Assembly: GCF_027925525.1 (NCBI RefSeq)
Contig: NZ_BSDJ01000034.1
Coordinates: forward strand, 23,666-87,665
Length of the DNA: 64,000 bases
Reading direction: 5' to 3'
Source: Paenibacillus tyrphae
GTDB taxonomy: Bacteria > Bacillota > Bacilli > Paenibacillales > NBRC-103111
Positions 1 through 7,905 of the stretch are shown here, in pieces; within the stretch, counting starts at the first letter, position 1, and every line of letters starts with the position of its first letter. The notes below the pieces were generated by a model. That model was not told the origin of the DNA. It searched no databases and worked only from the letters and a program-made list of their open reading frames with translations. The position numbers and the translations under genes are program-made.

Positions 1-453
1 CAGAGGGAGGATGTTGGCTGCCGAGACAATCTGGTCGGAGCGAATGAAGACGGCCCCGTCATGGAGCGGGCTGCCCGGAACGAAGATGGACTCCAGTAAG
101 GAACTGGTAATTTCCGCGGACAGAAGGATGCCTGGAGTGATCCAGGAATCGATGTTGTCTTCCCGCTGGATGACGATGAGGGCACCTTGACGTTTGAGAC
201 TCAGGTGGTTCACCGAACGGGAAATCTCTTTATACTTGCTCGTATAGGGCGACAGAAAACAGTTCAAATAATAGGTTGAAGCAAGCGCTCCCGTCTTGGA
301 GAACCGCTTGGAAATGTGCTCGATCTCGTTAAGCAGACACGTGTTGACCTCGTCCAGGCTGGAGACGACCTGTCCGATGCTGTCAAGGATATCGGTCAAT
401 TGTTCCTTAAGCTCCTTTTTTAAAGGGGAAACGTCACAGTCCAAATGCTCCAT
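1..453 (-). CDS. cdaS: Diadenylate cyclase CdaS-like, 5' part (runs off the window)
   Basis: Makes the second messenger c-di-AMP from two ATP. The minus strand is open for exactly 151 codons from the ATG at 453 to base 1. The first ~80 residues are predicted helices, followed by the start of a DAC (DisA_N) domain with the SPLHDGAVFI stretch that carries the family's DGA motif. The helical N-terminus without transmembrane segments fits the sporulation-type CdaS (YojJ, about 207 residues in B. subtilis) rather than membrane CdaA or the DisA scanner. An AAGGA-like ribosome site lies about 12 bases upstream. The C-terminus, including the RHR motif, lies outside the window, so activity cannot be judged. 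Family call is strong; the CdaS subtype is inference. Confidence 0.82.
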   Translation of the reverse strand, partial: MEHLDCDVSPLKKELKEQLTDILDSIGQVVSSLDEVNTCLLNEIEHISKRFSKTGALASTYYLNCFLSPYTSKYKEISRSVNHLSLKRQGALIVIQREDNIDSWITPGILLSAEITSSLLESIFVPGSPLHDGAVFIRSDQIVSAANILPL

Positions 454-550
454 CTGCGAATCCCATCCTTTCCATGGTTTAGCTTAACCGATCCAAAAAG
501 CGATTATTCGAGGTTTGTTGATGCGAGGGAGGAAGGATAGGAATCAATAA

Positions 551-597
551 CGAAAAGGCAGCCCCGAAATCATCCGGGAATGACTTGCGGGACTGCC
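551..597 (-). terminator. Rho-independent terminator of the MerR/TipAS gene
   Basis: On the minus strand CGGGACTGCC (complement of 588-597) reads into a hairpin with GGCAGCCCCG at 557-566 (one mismatch), followed by TTTTCG. It begins 8 bases after the stop codon of the regulator. Confidence 0.75.
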
Positions 598-604
598 CAT
601 CATA

Positions 605-1345
605 CTATTTCCGGTTCGTATCCGCATAAACGGCCATCGCATCGCGCATAAATTTCGCCAAGCCCTCTCCGAAGCGGTCGATGTTTTTGGTAAAACGCTC
701 ATCATCGACATACATTTGCCCCAAGCATTTAAAGGCTTCGAGCGAGTAAGAGCCCATTTGGTTCAATAGATCGTACCATTCTTTAATGGCCGTCTGCGCC
801 TCCGCGGAATCCGGCGAGCCGCTGCGAAGTTCGGCAAGCTTGGCGTAGATCCCATTCATCGTTTGGGCCATAGCTTCCTGTTCGTCCTTCGACATGGAGC
901 CGGCATTGGCATTGGCCTTGTCGACCGCTTCATCGCCCCAGCGTTCGCGGGCTTCTTGCTCGTAAGGATTTCGGCTAAAGTCAAAGCCTTCGAATTTTTC
1001 TTTTGTCGTCATCTGAATTTCTCCTTTCGCATGACGAATCGTTTTATCGATCGTCGCGATCATTTTGTCGAGTTTGCTGCGTTTGTCGAGCAGCATGTTC
1101 CGGTGCAGTTCCAGCGCTTCCATACGGTCAAAGGAAGGACGGTGAATAATTTCTTTGATTTTTGTTAAAGGGAAGTCAAGTTCTCTGAAAAATAAGATCT
1201 GCTGCAGCATTTCGAGATTTTCGTCGGAGTACAAACGATATCCGGCTTCCGTCGTCCCATCCGGGGTCAACAGCCCGATCGCATCGTAATGATGAAGTGT
1301 GCGCACACTGATGCCGACTAAATCCGCAACCTCTTTCACCTTCAA
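605..1345 (-). CDS. MerR family regulator with TipAS effector domain
   Basis: Transcriptional activator of the TipAL/Mta type. Residues 1-70 form the MerR winged helix (VKEVADLVGISVRTLHHYD), then a coiled-coil dimerisation helix, and from about residue 110 a TipAS domain (FEGFDFSRNPYEQEARERWG) that in relatives binds bulky peptide antibiotics such as thiopeptides. I start it at the TTG at 1345, 13 bases after the strong GGAGG at 1359-1363. The longer reading from TTG 1369 would overlap that ribosome site, so it is less likely. The promoter has the 19-bp spacer expected for MerR autoregulation. Single gene with its own terminator. The ligand is unknown. Confidence 0.88.
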   Translation of the reverse strand: MKVKEVADLVGISVRTLHHYDAIGLLTPDGTTEAGYRLYSDENLEMLQQILFFRELDFPLTKIKEIIHRPSFDRMEALELHRNMLLDKRSKLDKMIATIDKTIRHAKGEIQMTTKEKFEGFDFSRNPYEQEARERWGDEAVDKANANAGSMSKDEQEAMAQTMNGIYAKLAELRSGSPDSAEAQTAIKEWYDLLNQMGSYSLEAFKCLGQMYVDDERFTKNIDRFGEGLAKFMRDAMAVYADTNRK

Positions 1346-1374
1346 GGAAACGTCGCGACCTCCTTTCAAGAATC

Positions 1375-1405
1375 ACTATAGAGTATAACGTAACGTTAGA
1401 GTCAA
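1375..1405 (-). promoter_or_regulatory. MerR-type promoter with 19-bp spacer
   Basis: On the minus strand, TTGACT (complement of 1400-1405) and TATAGT (complement of 1375-1380) are separated by 19 bp. That over-long spacing is the hallmark of promoters twisted into activity by MerR proteins. The spacer holds an imperfect dyad centred near 1391 (ACGTTATACTC against ACGTTAGAGTC). Confidence 0.7.
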
Positions 1406-1424
1406 CAACAAAATGCAGCTCGAT

Positions 1425-1458
1425 AAAACAAAAAAACACTTCCGATGAGAGAAGTGTC
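1425..1458 (-). terminator. Terminator of the yqaE-like gene
   Basis: On the minus strand GAAGTGT (1451-1457) pairs perfectly with ACACTTC (1436-1442) across an 8-nt loop and is followed by seven T. It lies about 30 bases after the yqaE-like stop codon. Confidence 0.8.
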
Positions 1459-1486
1459 TTTGCGACGATCCGCTTCCTGTACCGAA

Positions 1487-1675
1487 TTACCGGTACATGT
1501 TCCGGGACATTCGTTCCATCCGTTGATCCTGCTTGCGCTCGTGAACGACCAGACAGGCATGAATGGCGCCCGGCAGCCAGAAGAACAGCGTCAGAATGAA
1601 ATTGAGAAGGGCCTGTATCGGTTTTCCGCAAAATAGAACGGCGACAGGAGGAAGCAGTATAGCCAGAAGATACAT
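1487..1675 (-). CDS. yqaE: YqaE/Pmp3 family small membrane protein
   Basis: A 62-residue hydrophobic peptide. LLAILLPPVAVLF, then LLNFILTLFFWLPGAIHA, is the Pmp3/UPF0057 signature: two membrane helices with the LPP and WLPG motifs. The C-terminus is short, charged and rich in Arg and Met. Family members are tied to membrane potential and salt or cold stress, but their biochemical role is not settled. An AAAAGGAGG ribosome site lies 9 bases upstream of the ATG. Monocistronic, with its own terminator. It transcribes away from the PTS operon, sharing the intergenic region around 1700-1860. Confidence 0.9.
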   Translation of the reverse strand: MYLLAILLPPVAVLFCGKPIQALLNFILTLFFWLPGAIHACLVVHERKQDQRMERMSRNMYR

Positions 1676-1748
1676 TCGAAAAACCTCCTTTTAGGTTCGT
1701 TATTCTTTTATACGAGATTAGAATATGAAAAGTTTCTGGATTGCGACA

Positions 1749-1763
1749 GTGCAATTTTTGCAC
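1749..1763. promoter_or_regulatory. Perfect dyad, candidate operator of the PTS operon
   Basis: GTGCAA-TTT-TTGCAC is a perfect 6-bp inverted repeat, about 50 bp upstream of the only good -10 box (TATAAT, 1811-1816) before the PRD regulator. The position suits an activator site; it could equally act on the divergent yqaE-like gene. Confidence 0.4.
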
Positions 1764-1787
1764 GGAACGGACGACAATAGTTGTTCT

Positions 1788-1816
1788 GTTTATGGCGCAA
1801 AGGCCAATTGTATAAT
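1788..1816 (+). promoter_or_regulatory. Probable promoter of the PTS operon
   Basis: TATAAT at 1811-1816 with a poor -35 (GTTTAT at 1788-1793, 17-bp spacing). A weak -35 next to an upstream dyad is what an activator-dependent promoter would show. Confidence 0.4.
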
Positions 1817-1899
1817 AAGGGTGTCAGATAACATACTAGATTGGAAAGATAGACTGACGGAAGGGGGGATGGGCGATTCTGGACCAAAGGCGCGCCGGC

Positions 1900-4020
1900 A
1901 TGCTCGCCATGCTGCAGGAAACCGGAGATTACGTGTCCGTCCGCGAAATTATGAAGAAATTCGATATCTCCAAGCGGACGGTCTACTACGATCTGCAAGC
2001 CGTCAACGAGTGGCTCTCGGACCACGGACTCGCCCCTGTCGACTATGTTCGCGGCCGGGGGTACCTGCTGCCGGAGGAAAGCCGCTCCCGCATCCCTTCC
2101 ATGGCGCATGAAGTTGAGAAGGACGACTATTACTTGTCCCCGAAGGAACGGAAAGCCTGGGTGGCGATTCAGTTGCTCACCCGCAGGGAACCGCTGTTCA
2201 TGCAAGAGATCACGGACTTTTTGCTGGTCAGCCGCGGAACCGGGTTGAACGAGCTGAAGCAGGTGAAGAAAGAGCTTGCCGCTTTTCAGCTTGAGGTGAT
2301 GTTCGATAAAAAGAACGGTTACAGCGTCGAAGGGAAAGAGGTCGACCAGCGCAAGGCGCTATCGTATTTTATGTCCCAAGTGCTCCATCACGTCAGTTGG
2401 AAAAGCTTCGTGTCGCAGTTTCAAGGGCTGGTCAATGCCAACGTGGTTCACCGCAAGCTTCCATTCTTCCAAGAGGAACAGCTCGCGGAAGTGTACGAGC
2501 TCGTCACCCGCTGCGAGAAGACGCTTGGGCTGGAATTCACCGACGATATGGTGTTTAGTCTCACCACAAGGCTGCTCGTTTACGCGAACCGGCTCCGGCA
2601 GGGACACCGCATTACACTCGATGCCGATGAAAAAAAAGCCTTGAAGCAAACGCCGGAATACACGGGCTCTGTCCAACTGGCGGACGAGCTTGGACGCCTG
2701 TTCGACCTCGAATTTCCGGAGGATGAGGTCTGTTACTTGACCCTCCAGCTGTTGGGGGCGCGGGTAAACAGGGCAAGCGGCGGGGAGGTGTTGGCCGATC
2801 CCGACAAGGATGCCGACGCCGACGAAACCGTCCTGCTGTTAAGGCGATTGATCCGGCAGATGATCGATTTGTTCGAGCGGCATGCTTGCGTTTTTTTTCA
2901 ACACCGCGACGAGTTGGAGCAGCGGCTGCTGATCCATTTGAAGCCGGCCTATTACCGGATCAAATTCGGACTGGAGATCGACAATCCACTTGCGGAAGCG
3001 ATGAAATCAAAATATGGGGAAATATTCGAGATTTCAAGAAAGTGTGTCAGACCGCTAGAGGAGCATTTGGGCAAGCCGGTCGACGACAATGAGGTCGCCT
3101 ACTTGGCGATGCATTTCGGAGGCTGGATGCGCCGGGAAAACGCCATGCCCGTCCGGCGGAAAAAGGCGGCGATCGTATGCGTCAACGGCATTTCCGCCGC
3201 GCGCATGCTGAGAATTCAGCTGGAGCAGCTATTCCCGGCACTGGATATTGAAGCGGTCTTGTCGCTCCGGGACTATGAGTCGTTTTCGGTAGAATCGGTG
3301 GATCTGCTGTTCTCGACTGTTCCGCTGCAGGATAGCCCGGCGCCGGTGTTTACGGTGCATCCCATTTTATCGGATGCCGACAAGGCACACCTGCTACATC
3401 AGGTGAACCGGGTTTCGGGGCAAATGGATGCGCCGCAGGGCCGCTCCGCGCAGGCGATTCTGGAGATGGTCCGGAAGTACGCCCGGATCTCGGACGAAGA
3501 AGGTCTGCTGCGGGAGCTCCAGCGCTATTTGTCCGCCGGACGCGCTCCGGCGGCGGAGGAAGAGAAGCCCTCACTCGCCAGCTTGCTAGCGCCGGAGCAC
3601 TTGGTGCTGCGGAACGAGGCGGCCGATTGGAAGACCGCGATCGAGCTGGCGGCCGAGCCGTTGCTGCGCAGAGGCTTTATTGAACCGCGGTACGTGAAAG
3701 CGATGATCGCCAAAGTCGACAGCTACGGACCGTATATCGTCGTTAGCCCGGGGGTGGCTATCGCTCACGCGAAGCCGGAGGAAGGCGTCCTGCGGCTCGG
3801 CATGAGTCTGCTGAAGCTGGAGCGCGCCGTCCCATTCGGTCCGGAGGCCCGCCATCAAATCCGGCTCGTGCTGGTGCTCGCCAGCGCGGACGGCGAATCG
3901 CATTTGCGGGCGCTGTCCCAACTGACGATACTGCTGCGGGAGGAAGAAACAAAGGATATCCTTCTCAAGGCACAGACCGCCGAACAGCTTGCCGGACTGA
4001 TCCGGCAGCACACGTCATAG
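1900..4020 (+). CDS. PRD-domain transcriptional regulator with EIIB and EIIA domains (MtlR/BglG-like activator)
   Basis: PTS-controlled regulator, probably of the operon it heads. Order: N-terminal HTH (DISKRTVYYDLQAVNEWL, ~25-42), a second HTH-like segment, PRD1 (~170-280), PRD2 (~300-405), an EIIB-like domain (VCVNGISAARM, Cys near 427) and a C-terminal fructose/mannitol-type EIIA with IAHAKPEEG (His near 623). PRD2 keeps both usual histidines (LLIHLKPAYYR, LAMHFGGW). In PRD1 both positions look replaced (LTTRLL, LTLQLL), so phosphorylation control probably runs through PRD2, EIIB and EIIA. The start is uncertain: the strong site at 1859-1869 sits best before ATT 1876 or CTG 1879, eight residues upstream in frame, while ATG 1900 has no ribosome site. 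Confidence 0.9.
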   Translation: MLAMLQETGDYVSVREIMKKFDISKRTVYYDLQAVNEWLSDHGLAPVDYVRGRGYLLPEESRSRIPSMAHEVEKDDYYLSPKERKAWVAIQLLTRREPLFMQEITDFLLVSRGTGLNELKQVKKELAAFQLEVMFDKKNGYSVEGKEVDQRKALSYFMSQVLHHVSWKSFVSQFQGLVNANVVHRKLPFFQEEQLAEVYELVTRCEKTLGLEFTDDMVFSLTTRLLVYANRLRQGHRITLDADEKKALKQTPEYTGSVQLADELGRLFDLEFPEDEVCYLTLQLLGARVNRASGGEVLADPDKDADADETVLLLRRLIRQMIDLFERHACVFFQHRDELEQRLLIHLKPAYYRIKFGLEIDNPLAEAMKSKYGEIFEISRKCVRPLEEHLGKPVDDNEVAYLAMHFGGWMRRENAMPVRRKKAAIVCVNGISAARMLRIQLEQLFPALDIEAVLSLRDYESFSVESVDLLFSTVPLQDSPAPVFTVHPILSDADKAHLLHQVNRVSGQMDAPQGRSAQAILEMVRKYARISDEEGLLRELQRYLSAGRAPAAEEEKPSLASLLAPEHLVLRNEAADWKTAIELAAEPLLRRGFIEPRYVKAMIAKVDSYGPYIVVSPGVAIAHAKPEEGVLRLGMSLLKLERAVPFGPEARHQIRLVLVLASADGESHLRALSQLTILLREEETKDILLKAQTAEQLAGLIRQHTS

Positions 4021-4051
4021 CAAGGAATCGTAGCAGGGAGGAGAGAAACGG

Positions 4052-4498
4052 ATGAAATTTTTGGAAAGGGAACTGATCGGTCTCGATGTGGAGGTGCAAT
4101 CGGCGGAGGAAGCGATTCGAGCCGCCGGCTCGCTGCTCGTCAGCGGGGGAGCGGCCGACGCCTCCTACGTCGAGGCGATGGTGAAGGCGTACCGCGACAA
4201 GGGGCCGTACTTTGTGCTCGCACCGCACATCGCCTTGCCGCACGCGAAAGCCGAGGACGGTGTCCATGAGGCGTCCGTCGCTTTTGTCCGGTTGAAACAG
4301 TCGGTCGTGTTCGGCCATCAAACGAACGATCCGGTGGATCTGGTTTTCGCGCTCGGTTCGGCCTCCAACGCCGACCATATCGCCTTGCTGCGCAGGCTGA
4401 CGCTGCTTCTGAACGACCCGAACCATGTGCAGTGCTTCAGAGAAGCCAGAAGCTCGGAAGACATCGAAAACATCATCTTGAGGAGGAACGAAGCATGA
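4052..4498 (+). CDS. PTS EIIA component, ascorbate/mannitol-fructose type (UlaC-like)
   Basis: Cytoplasmic phosphocarrier of 148 residues that passes phosphate from HPr to EIIB. The LAPHIALPHAKAEDG stretch carries the active histidine (His-64 by count), the EIIA type-2 signature. It resembles the EIIA domain at the end of the upstream regulator, so a duplicated EIIA serves transport and regulation separately. Ribosome site GGGAGGAGAG before ATG 4052. Its TGA overlaps the ATG of the EIIB gene (ATGA), which suggests translational coupling. Confidence 0.92.
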   Translation: MKFLERELIGLDVEVQSAEEAIRAAGSLLVSGGAADASYVEAMVKAYRDKGPYFVLAPHIALPHAKAEDGVHEASVAFVRLKQSVVFGHQTNDPVDLVFALGSASNADHIALLRRLTLLLNDPNHVQCFREARSSEDIENIILRRNEA

Positions 4499-4758
4499 AA
4501 ATCTTATGCGTATGCGGTTTAGGTCAAGGAACGAGTCTTATTTTGCGGATGAACGTGGAAAGCGTGCTTAGGGAGTTGGGTGTGAGCGCCGATGTGGAGC
4601 ATACGGACGTTTCTTCGGCGTCCGGCATGTCTGCCGATCATATCATTACCAGCAACGAGCTGGCGCAAAGCCTGCAGGGGCACTCCGCCAATATCGTGAT
4701 TGTGAACAACTATTTCGATCTGAACGAGATTAAAGAGAAATTGAAAGACACCATCTAA
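4495..4758 (+). CDS. PTS EIIB component, ascorbate type (UlaB-like)
   Basis: Small 87-residue EIIB. The N-terminus MKILCVCGLGQGTS is the phosphocysteine P-loop of the lactose/ascorbate EIIB fold; Cys-7 is the likely phosphorylated residue. The ATG at 4495 is chosen because AGGAGG lies 8 bases upstream and it overlaps the EIIA stop. A longer in-frame reading from 4432 would lie entirely inside the EIIA gene and lacks the EIIB start signature. It phosphorylates the sugar as it enters through EIIC. Confidence 0.92.
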   Translation: MKILCVCGLGQGTSLILRMNVESVLRELGVSADVEHTDVSSASGMSADHIITSNELAQSLQGHSANIVIVNNYFDLNEIKEKLKDTI

Positions 4759-4778
4759 TCCTTAAAGGGGGATTTTAC

Positions 4779-6074
4779 ATGGAAGTCATTTTTTGGATCG
4801 CGACCAACGTCTTCGGTACGCCGGCCATTTTGCTCGGATTCATCGTACTGGTCGGTCTCCTGCTTCAGAAAAAAACGACAAGCCAGGTGATCAGCGGGAC
4901 GTTCAAGGCCGTCATCGGCTTCCTTATCATCGGGGCGGGAGCGGGCGTTATCGTCAATGCGCTCAATGTATTCGAGCCGATGTGGAAGGAAGTGTTCGGG
5001 CTGCAAGCCGAATCGCTCGGCCAATTTATGGGGCAGCAGACGTTCAACTCCAAATTCGGAAGCGCGGTCACGCTGGCGATGTTCATCGGCTTTTTGATCA
5101 ACGTCCTGCTCGCGCGGTTCACCAAGTTCAAGTTCATTTACTTGACCGGTCATATGATGTTCTGGACGTCGACCGTATTCGCGGGCATCGTGGTTCATTC
5201 GGCAGGCAACGTTTCTTTCGGCAAGCTGGTCTTGTTCCTATCGATTATTCTCGGTCTGTATTGGACGCTGCAGCCTGCGCTCACCCAGCCATTCGTCCGC
5301 AAAATTACGGGCAACGACAACATCGCTCTCGGGCATACGTCGGCATCGGTTGCGCTGCTTGGCGCACTGCTCGGCAAGTGGTTCGGGAACAAAGAGAACG
5401 ACGCGGAAAAAATCAAAGTGCCGAAGGGCTTCGAGTTTCTACGAGACTCCAACGTCATTACGGCGCTCAGCATGGGGCTGCTGTTCCTGATCGGCGCGAT
5501 CGTCGTAGTCATGAAAGACACGCCGGGTGCAAAAGAGCTGGTCGCCAAAGCGGGCGAGCAGAACTTCATCATCTACGCGATGCTCCAATCGCTCACGTTT
5601 GCCGGCGGGATTGCAATCGTTCTCATGGGCGTGCGCATGTTCATCGGCGAGCTGGTGCCGGCGTTTAACGGGATCGCCACCAAAATCGTTCCCGGCGCGA
5701 AGCCCGCGCTCGACTGCCCGGTTACGTTCCCTTATGCGCCGAACGCCGTCATTCTCGGATTTATGGGAGCTTTTGTCGGGGCCTTGATCTGGCTCGTCGT
5801 GCTCGGCAACACGGTCGCATACATCTTCGTGCCGACAATGATCGTGCTGTTCTTCCACGGCGCTACGGCAGGCGTCTTCGGCAACGCGACCGGGGGAGCG
5901 CGCGGCGCGGTGCTCGCCGGGTTTGTTACCGCAACCGTCGTCGCTTGGGGACAGTACGCGATGGTCAAATTTTTCATCGCTTCGACGATCCCGGATACGG
6001 CCATGTGGGCGGCAGACTCCGACATGTTTATTATCGGGCCGATCATCAGCCTGCTTGCGAAGCTGCTGTTTTAA
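4779..6074 (+). CDS. PTS EIIC permease, UlaA/SgaT ascorbate family
   Basis: A 431-residue integral membrane permease with about ten hydrophobic segments. Family features are the opening VFGTPAILLGFIVLVGLLLQKK, the conserved GHTSASVALLGALLGKWFGN and the FPYAPNAVILGF stretch. Family members import L-ascorbate, but with this set of neighbours (no ulaG, ulaD, ulaE or ulaF) ascorbate itself is not assured. Ribosome site AAAGGGGGA before the ATG. It forms the transporter with the EIIA and EIIB genes just upstream. Confidence 0.92.
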   Translation: MEVIFWIATNVFGTPAILLGFIVLVGLLLQKKTTSQVISGTFKAVIGFLIIGAGAGVIVNALNVFEPMWKEVFGLQAESLGQFMGQQTFNSKFGSAVTLAMFIGFLINVLLARFTKFKFIYLTGHMMFWTSTVFAGIVVHSAGNVSFGKLVLFLSIILGLYWTLQPALTQPFVRKITGNDNIALGHTSASVALLGALLGKWFGNKENDAEKIKVPKGFEFLRDSNVITALSMGLLFLIGAIVVVMKDTPGAKELVAKAGEQNFIIYAMLQSLTFAGGIAIVLMGVRMFIGELVPAFNGIATKIVPGAKPALDCPVTFPYAPNAVILGFMGAFVGALIWLVVLGNTVAYIFVPTMIVLFFHGATAGVFGNATGGARGAVLAGFVTATVVAWGQYAMVKFFIASTIPDTAMWAADSDMFIIGPIISLLAKLLF

Positions 6075-6138
6075 CCAAAATCGCCATTCGGCCCCGGCCG
6101 GTTCGCCGGCCGCGGCGCGATAAGGAGGTCACAGAGAG

Positions 6139-7131
6139 ATGAGTTTCGTTCGGACTTTGCGTGGAGATATCCCTAAGGAACAGCTCGGCTTTACGTATTC
6201 CCACGAGCATATCGTTTGCCGTCCGGCTTTCTGGGCGGAGCGGGGAGAAGACGACCTGCTGCTGGATGACAAGGAAAAATCGAAGCTGGACGTGCTGGAC
6301 TTCAAACGCCACGGCGGCCAAACAATCATCGACGCCACAGCGGTCGATTACGGGCGCGACGTCGATGCGGTGTACGCCATCATGGAGGAAACTGGCGTTC
6401 AGATCGTCGGCACGGCCGGCTTCAACAAAAGCTTTCTGTGGAACGCCAAAGTGAAGGAAGAGCTGAAGCCGATTATCGGCAATTACAACACGTACTACGA
6501 GTGGATCGATGCGAAAAGCATTAACGAGCTGGCGGATTTCGTCATCCGCGAGGTAGAGGAAGGGCTGGAAGGAACGCCGTTCAAGGGCGGTCAAGTGAAA
6601 TTCGGCACCGGCTACAACCGGATTACGCCGCTGGAGGAGAAGACGCTGCGGGCCGTCGCCCGGGCGCACCATGAGACGAAAGCGCCGGTCCACTCCCATA
6701 CGGAGGTCGGCACAATGGGGCTGGAGCAGATCGAGCTTCTGCGGAGCGAGAACGTGAATCTGGCGTACGTCAGCTTCGGCCACATGGACCGGAATCCCGA
6801 TCCGTATTACCACGAGCAAATGGCTAAAACCGGTGCTTATCTGTGCTTCGACGGCATTGCCAAAATCAAATACGCGCCGGAGAGCACGCGGATTCATCTC
6901 CTGCTGGAGCTGGTGCGCAAAGGGTACGAGAATCAGATTCTGATCAGCGGCGATACGGCCCGGAAAACGTACTACAAACATTACGATTATGGGCTTGGCT
7001 TGGAATATATCATCGCCAAGTGGGTGCCGCGCTTTCTCGACGAGGCGAACAAGGCCGGGTTCGATGGGGATGAGCTGGTGGAAAAGTTTTTCGTGACGAA
7101 TCCGGCGAACTGCTTCGCCTTTAAACGGTGA
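6139..7131 (+). CDS. Phosphotriesterase-family protein, probable sugar-phosphate lactonase
   Basis: Amidohydrolase-superfamily TIM barrel of 330 residues. Visible metal ligands: HEH at 22-24, a probable carboxylated lysine in GGQVKFGTG, histidines in PVHSHTEVGT and SFGHMDRN, and the terminal aspartate in ISGDTARK. PTE-like proteins beside ascorbate-type PTS genes in Listeria, Bacillus and Mycoplasma have been shown to open phosphorylated pentonolactones. By family and context this one probably hydrolyses the lactone phosphate delivered by the PTS. Ribosome site AAGGAGG upstream; 12 bases before the creatininase gene. Confidence 0.87.
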   Translation: MSFVRTLRGDIPKEQLGFTYSHEHIVCRPAFWAERGEDDLLLDDKEKSKLDVLDFKRHGGQTIIDATAVDYGRDVDAVYAIMEETGVQIVGTAGFNKSFLWNAKVKEELKPIIGNYNTYYEWIDAKSINELADFVIREVEEGLEGTPFKGGQVKFGTGYNRITPLEEKTLRAVARAHHETKAPVHSHTEVGTMGLEQIELLRSENVNLAYVSFGHMDRNPDPYYHEQMAKTGAYLCFDGIAKIKYAPESTRIHLLLELVRKGYENQILISGDTARKTYYKHYDYGLGLEYIIAKWVPRFLDEANKAGFDGDELVEKFFVTNPANCFAFKR

Positions 7132-7143
7132 GGAGGGGCGGTC

Positions 7144-7884
7144 ATGCAGTTGCAATACGAAAATTCGTTTGACGTCAAGGAGAAAATCGTCCGGGCGCAG
7201 GCTGCGATTCTGCCGATCGGCGCTGTGGAAGCGCACGGACCTCACCTTCCGTTAGGGACGGACAATCTGCTGGCGGAGCGGCTGGCCGCCAAGCTGGCCG
7301 AACGGACCGGCAGCTTCGTGCTGCCGACGCTGCCTTACGGTCAGGTATGGAGCCTGCGCCATTTTCCGGGCAGCATCAACGTATCCAACGAGGCGCTGAT
7401 CGCCTTGCTGAGCGATATCGGGGAAAGCTTGTTCCGGCAAGGCTTCCGCATCTTCATTATGCTGAACGGCCATCTCGGCAACGCGACGGCCTTGAAGGAA
7501 GCGGCCCGCAAGCTGGCGGAACGGGTACCCGAGCTGAAGGTCTATTATTTCTTTTATCCTGGGGTAAAAGACATTACGGCGCAGGTCCGCGAGTCTTCCA
7601 GCAGTCATGCTTCGTATTTTCACGCTTGCGAGATTGAAACCTCATATATGTTGTACATGGCCGGCGAGCATGTCGACATGAGCCGGGCGATCTGCGACAT
7701 CCCGGATATCGGGGTGGAGGCCGACTGTACGCCTACCCCGTGGGAGACGTTCACTTCGACCGCCGTCCTCGGCGACGCGACGCTGGCCACCTCGGAGAAA
7801 GGGCGAGCCATTCTGGAGACGAGTCTCGACGTGATGACGCGTATCGTGAACGATGCCAAGCAGCGGCATCAACCCACACCCTAA
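7144..7884 (+). CDS. Creatininase-family hydrolase
   Basis: A 246-residue metal-dependent amidohydrolase of the creatininase fold. The metal-binding core is IGAVEAHGPHLPLGTDN (Glu, His and Asp ligands), with LNGHLGN near residue 103 and the ACEIETS glutamate further on. The family covers creatininase, formamide hydrolases of purine and flavin routes, MftE and an inosose-ring hydrolase, so the fold alone does not name a substrate. In this operon it most likely opens or deacylates a carbohydrate intermediate after the lactonase step. Ribosome site GAGGAGGGGCGGTC just before the ATG. Confidence 0.85.
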   Translation: MQLQYENSFDVKEKIVRAQAAILPIGAVEAHGPHLPLGTDNLLAERLAAKLAERTGSFVLPTLPYGQVWSLRHFPGSINVSNEALIALLSDIGESLFRQGFRIFIMLNGHLGNATALKEAARKLAERVPELKVYYFFYPGVKDITAQVRESSSSHASYFHACEIETSYMLYMAGEHVDMSRAICDIPDIGVEADCTPTPWETFTSTAVLGDATLATSEKGRAILETSLDVMTRIVNDAKQRHQPTP

Positions 7885-7905
7885 AGAAAGCAGGTGAAGG
7901 CAGCT

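Noticed and set aside
296..487. Plus-strand open frame of 63 codons
   Set aside because: It lies antisense to the cdaS gene, which has a clear domain match on the minus strand.
4793..5668. Plus-strand 291-codon frame inside the EIIC gene
   Set aside because: Out-of-frame shadow; its translation is arginine-rich with no hydrophobic segments.
6046..7245. Minus-strand open frame of 399 codons
   Set aside because: Antisense to the lactonase gene; GC-rich third positions keep it open. No family feature.
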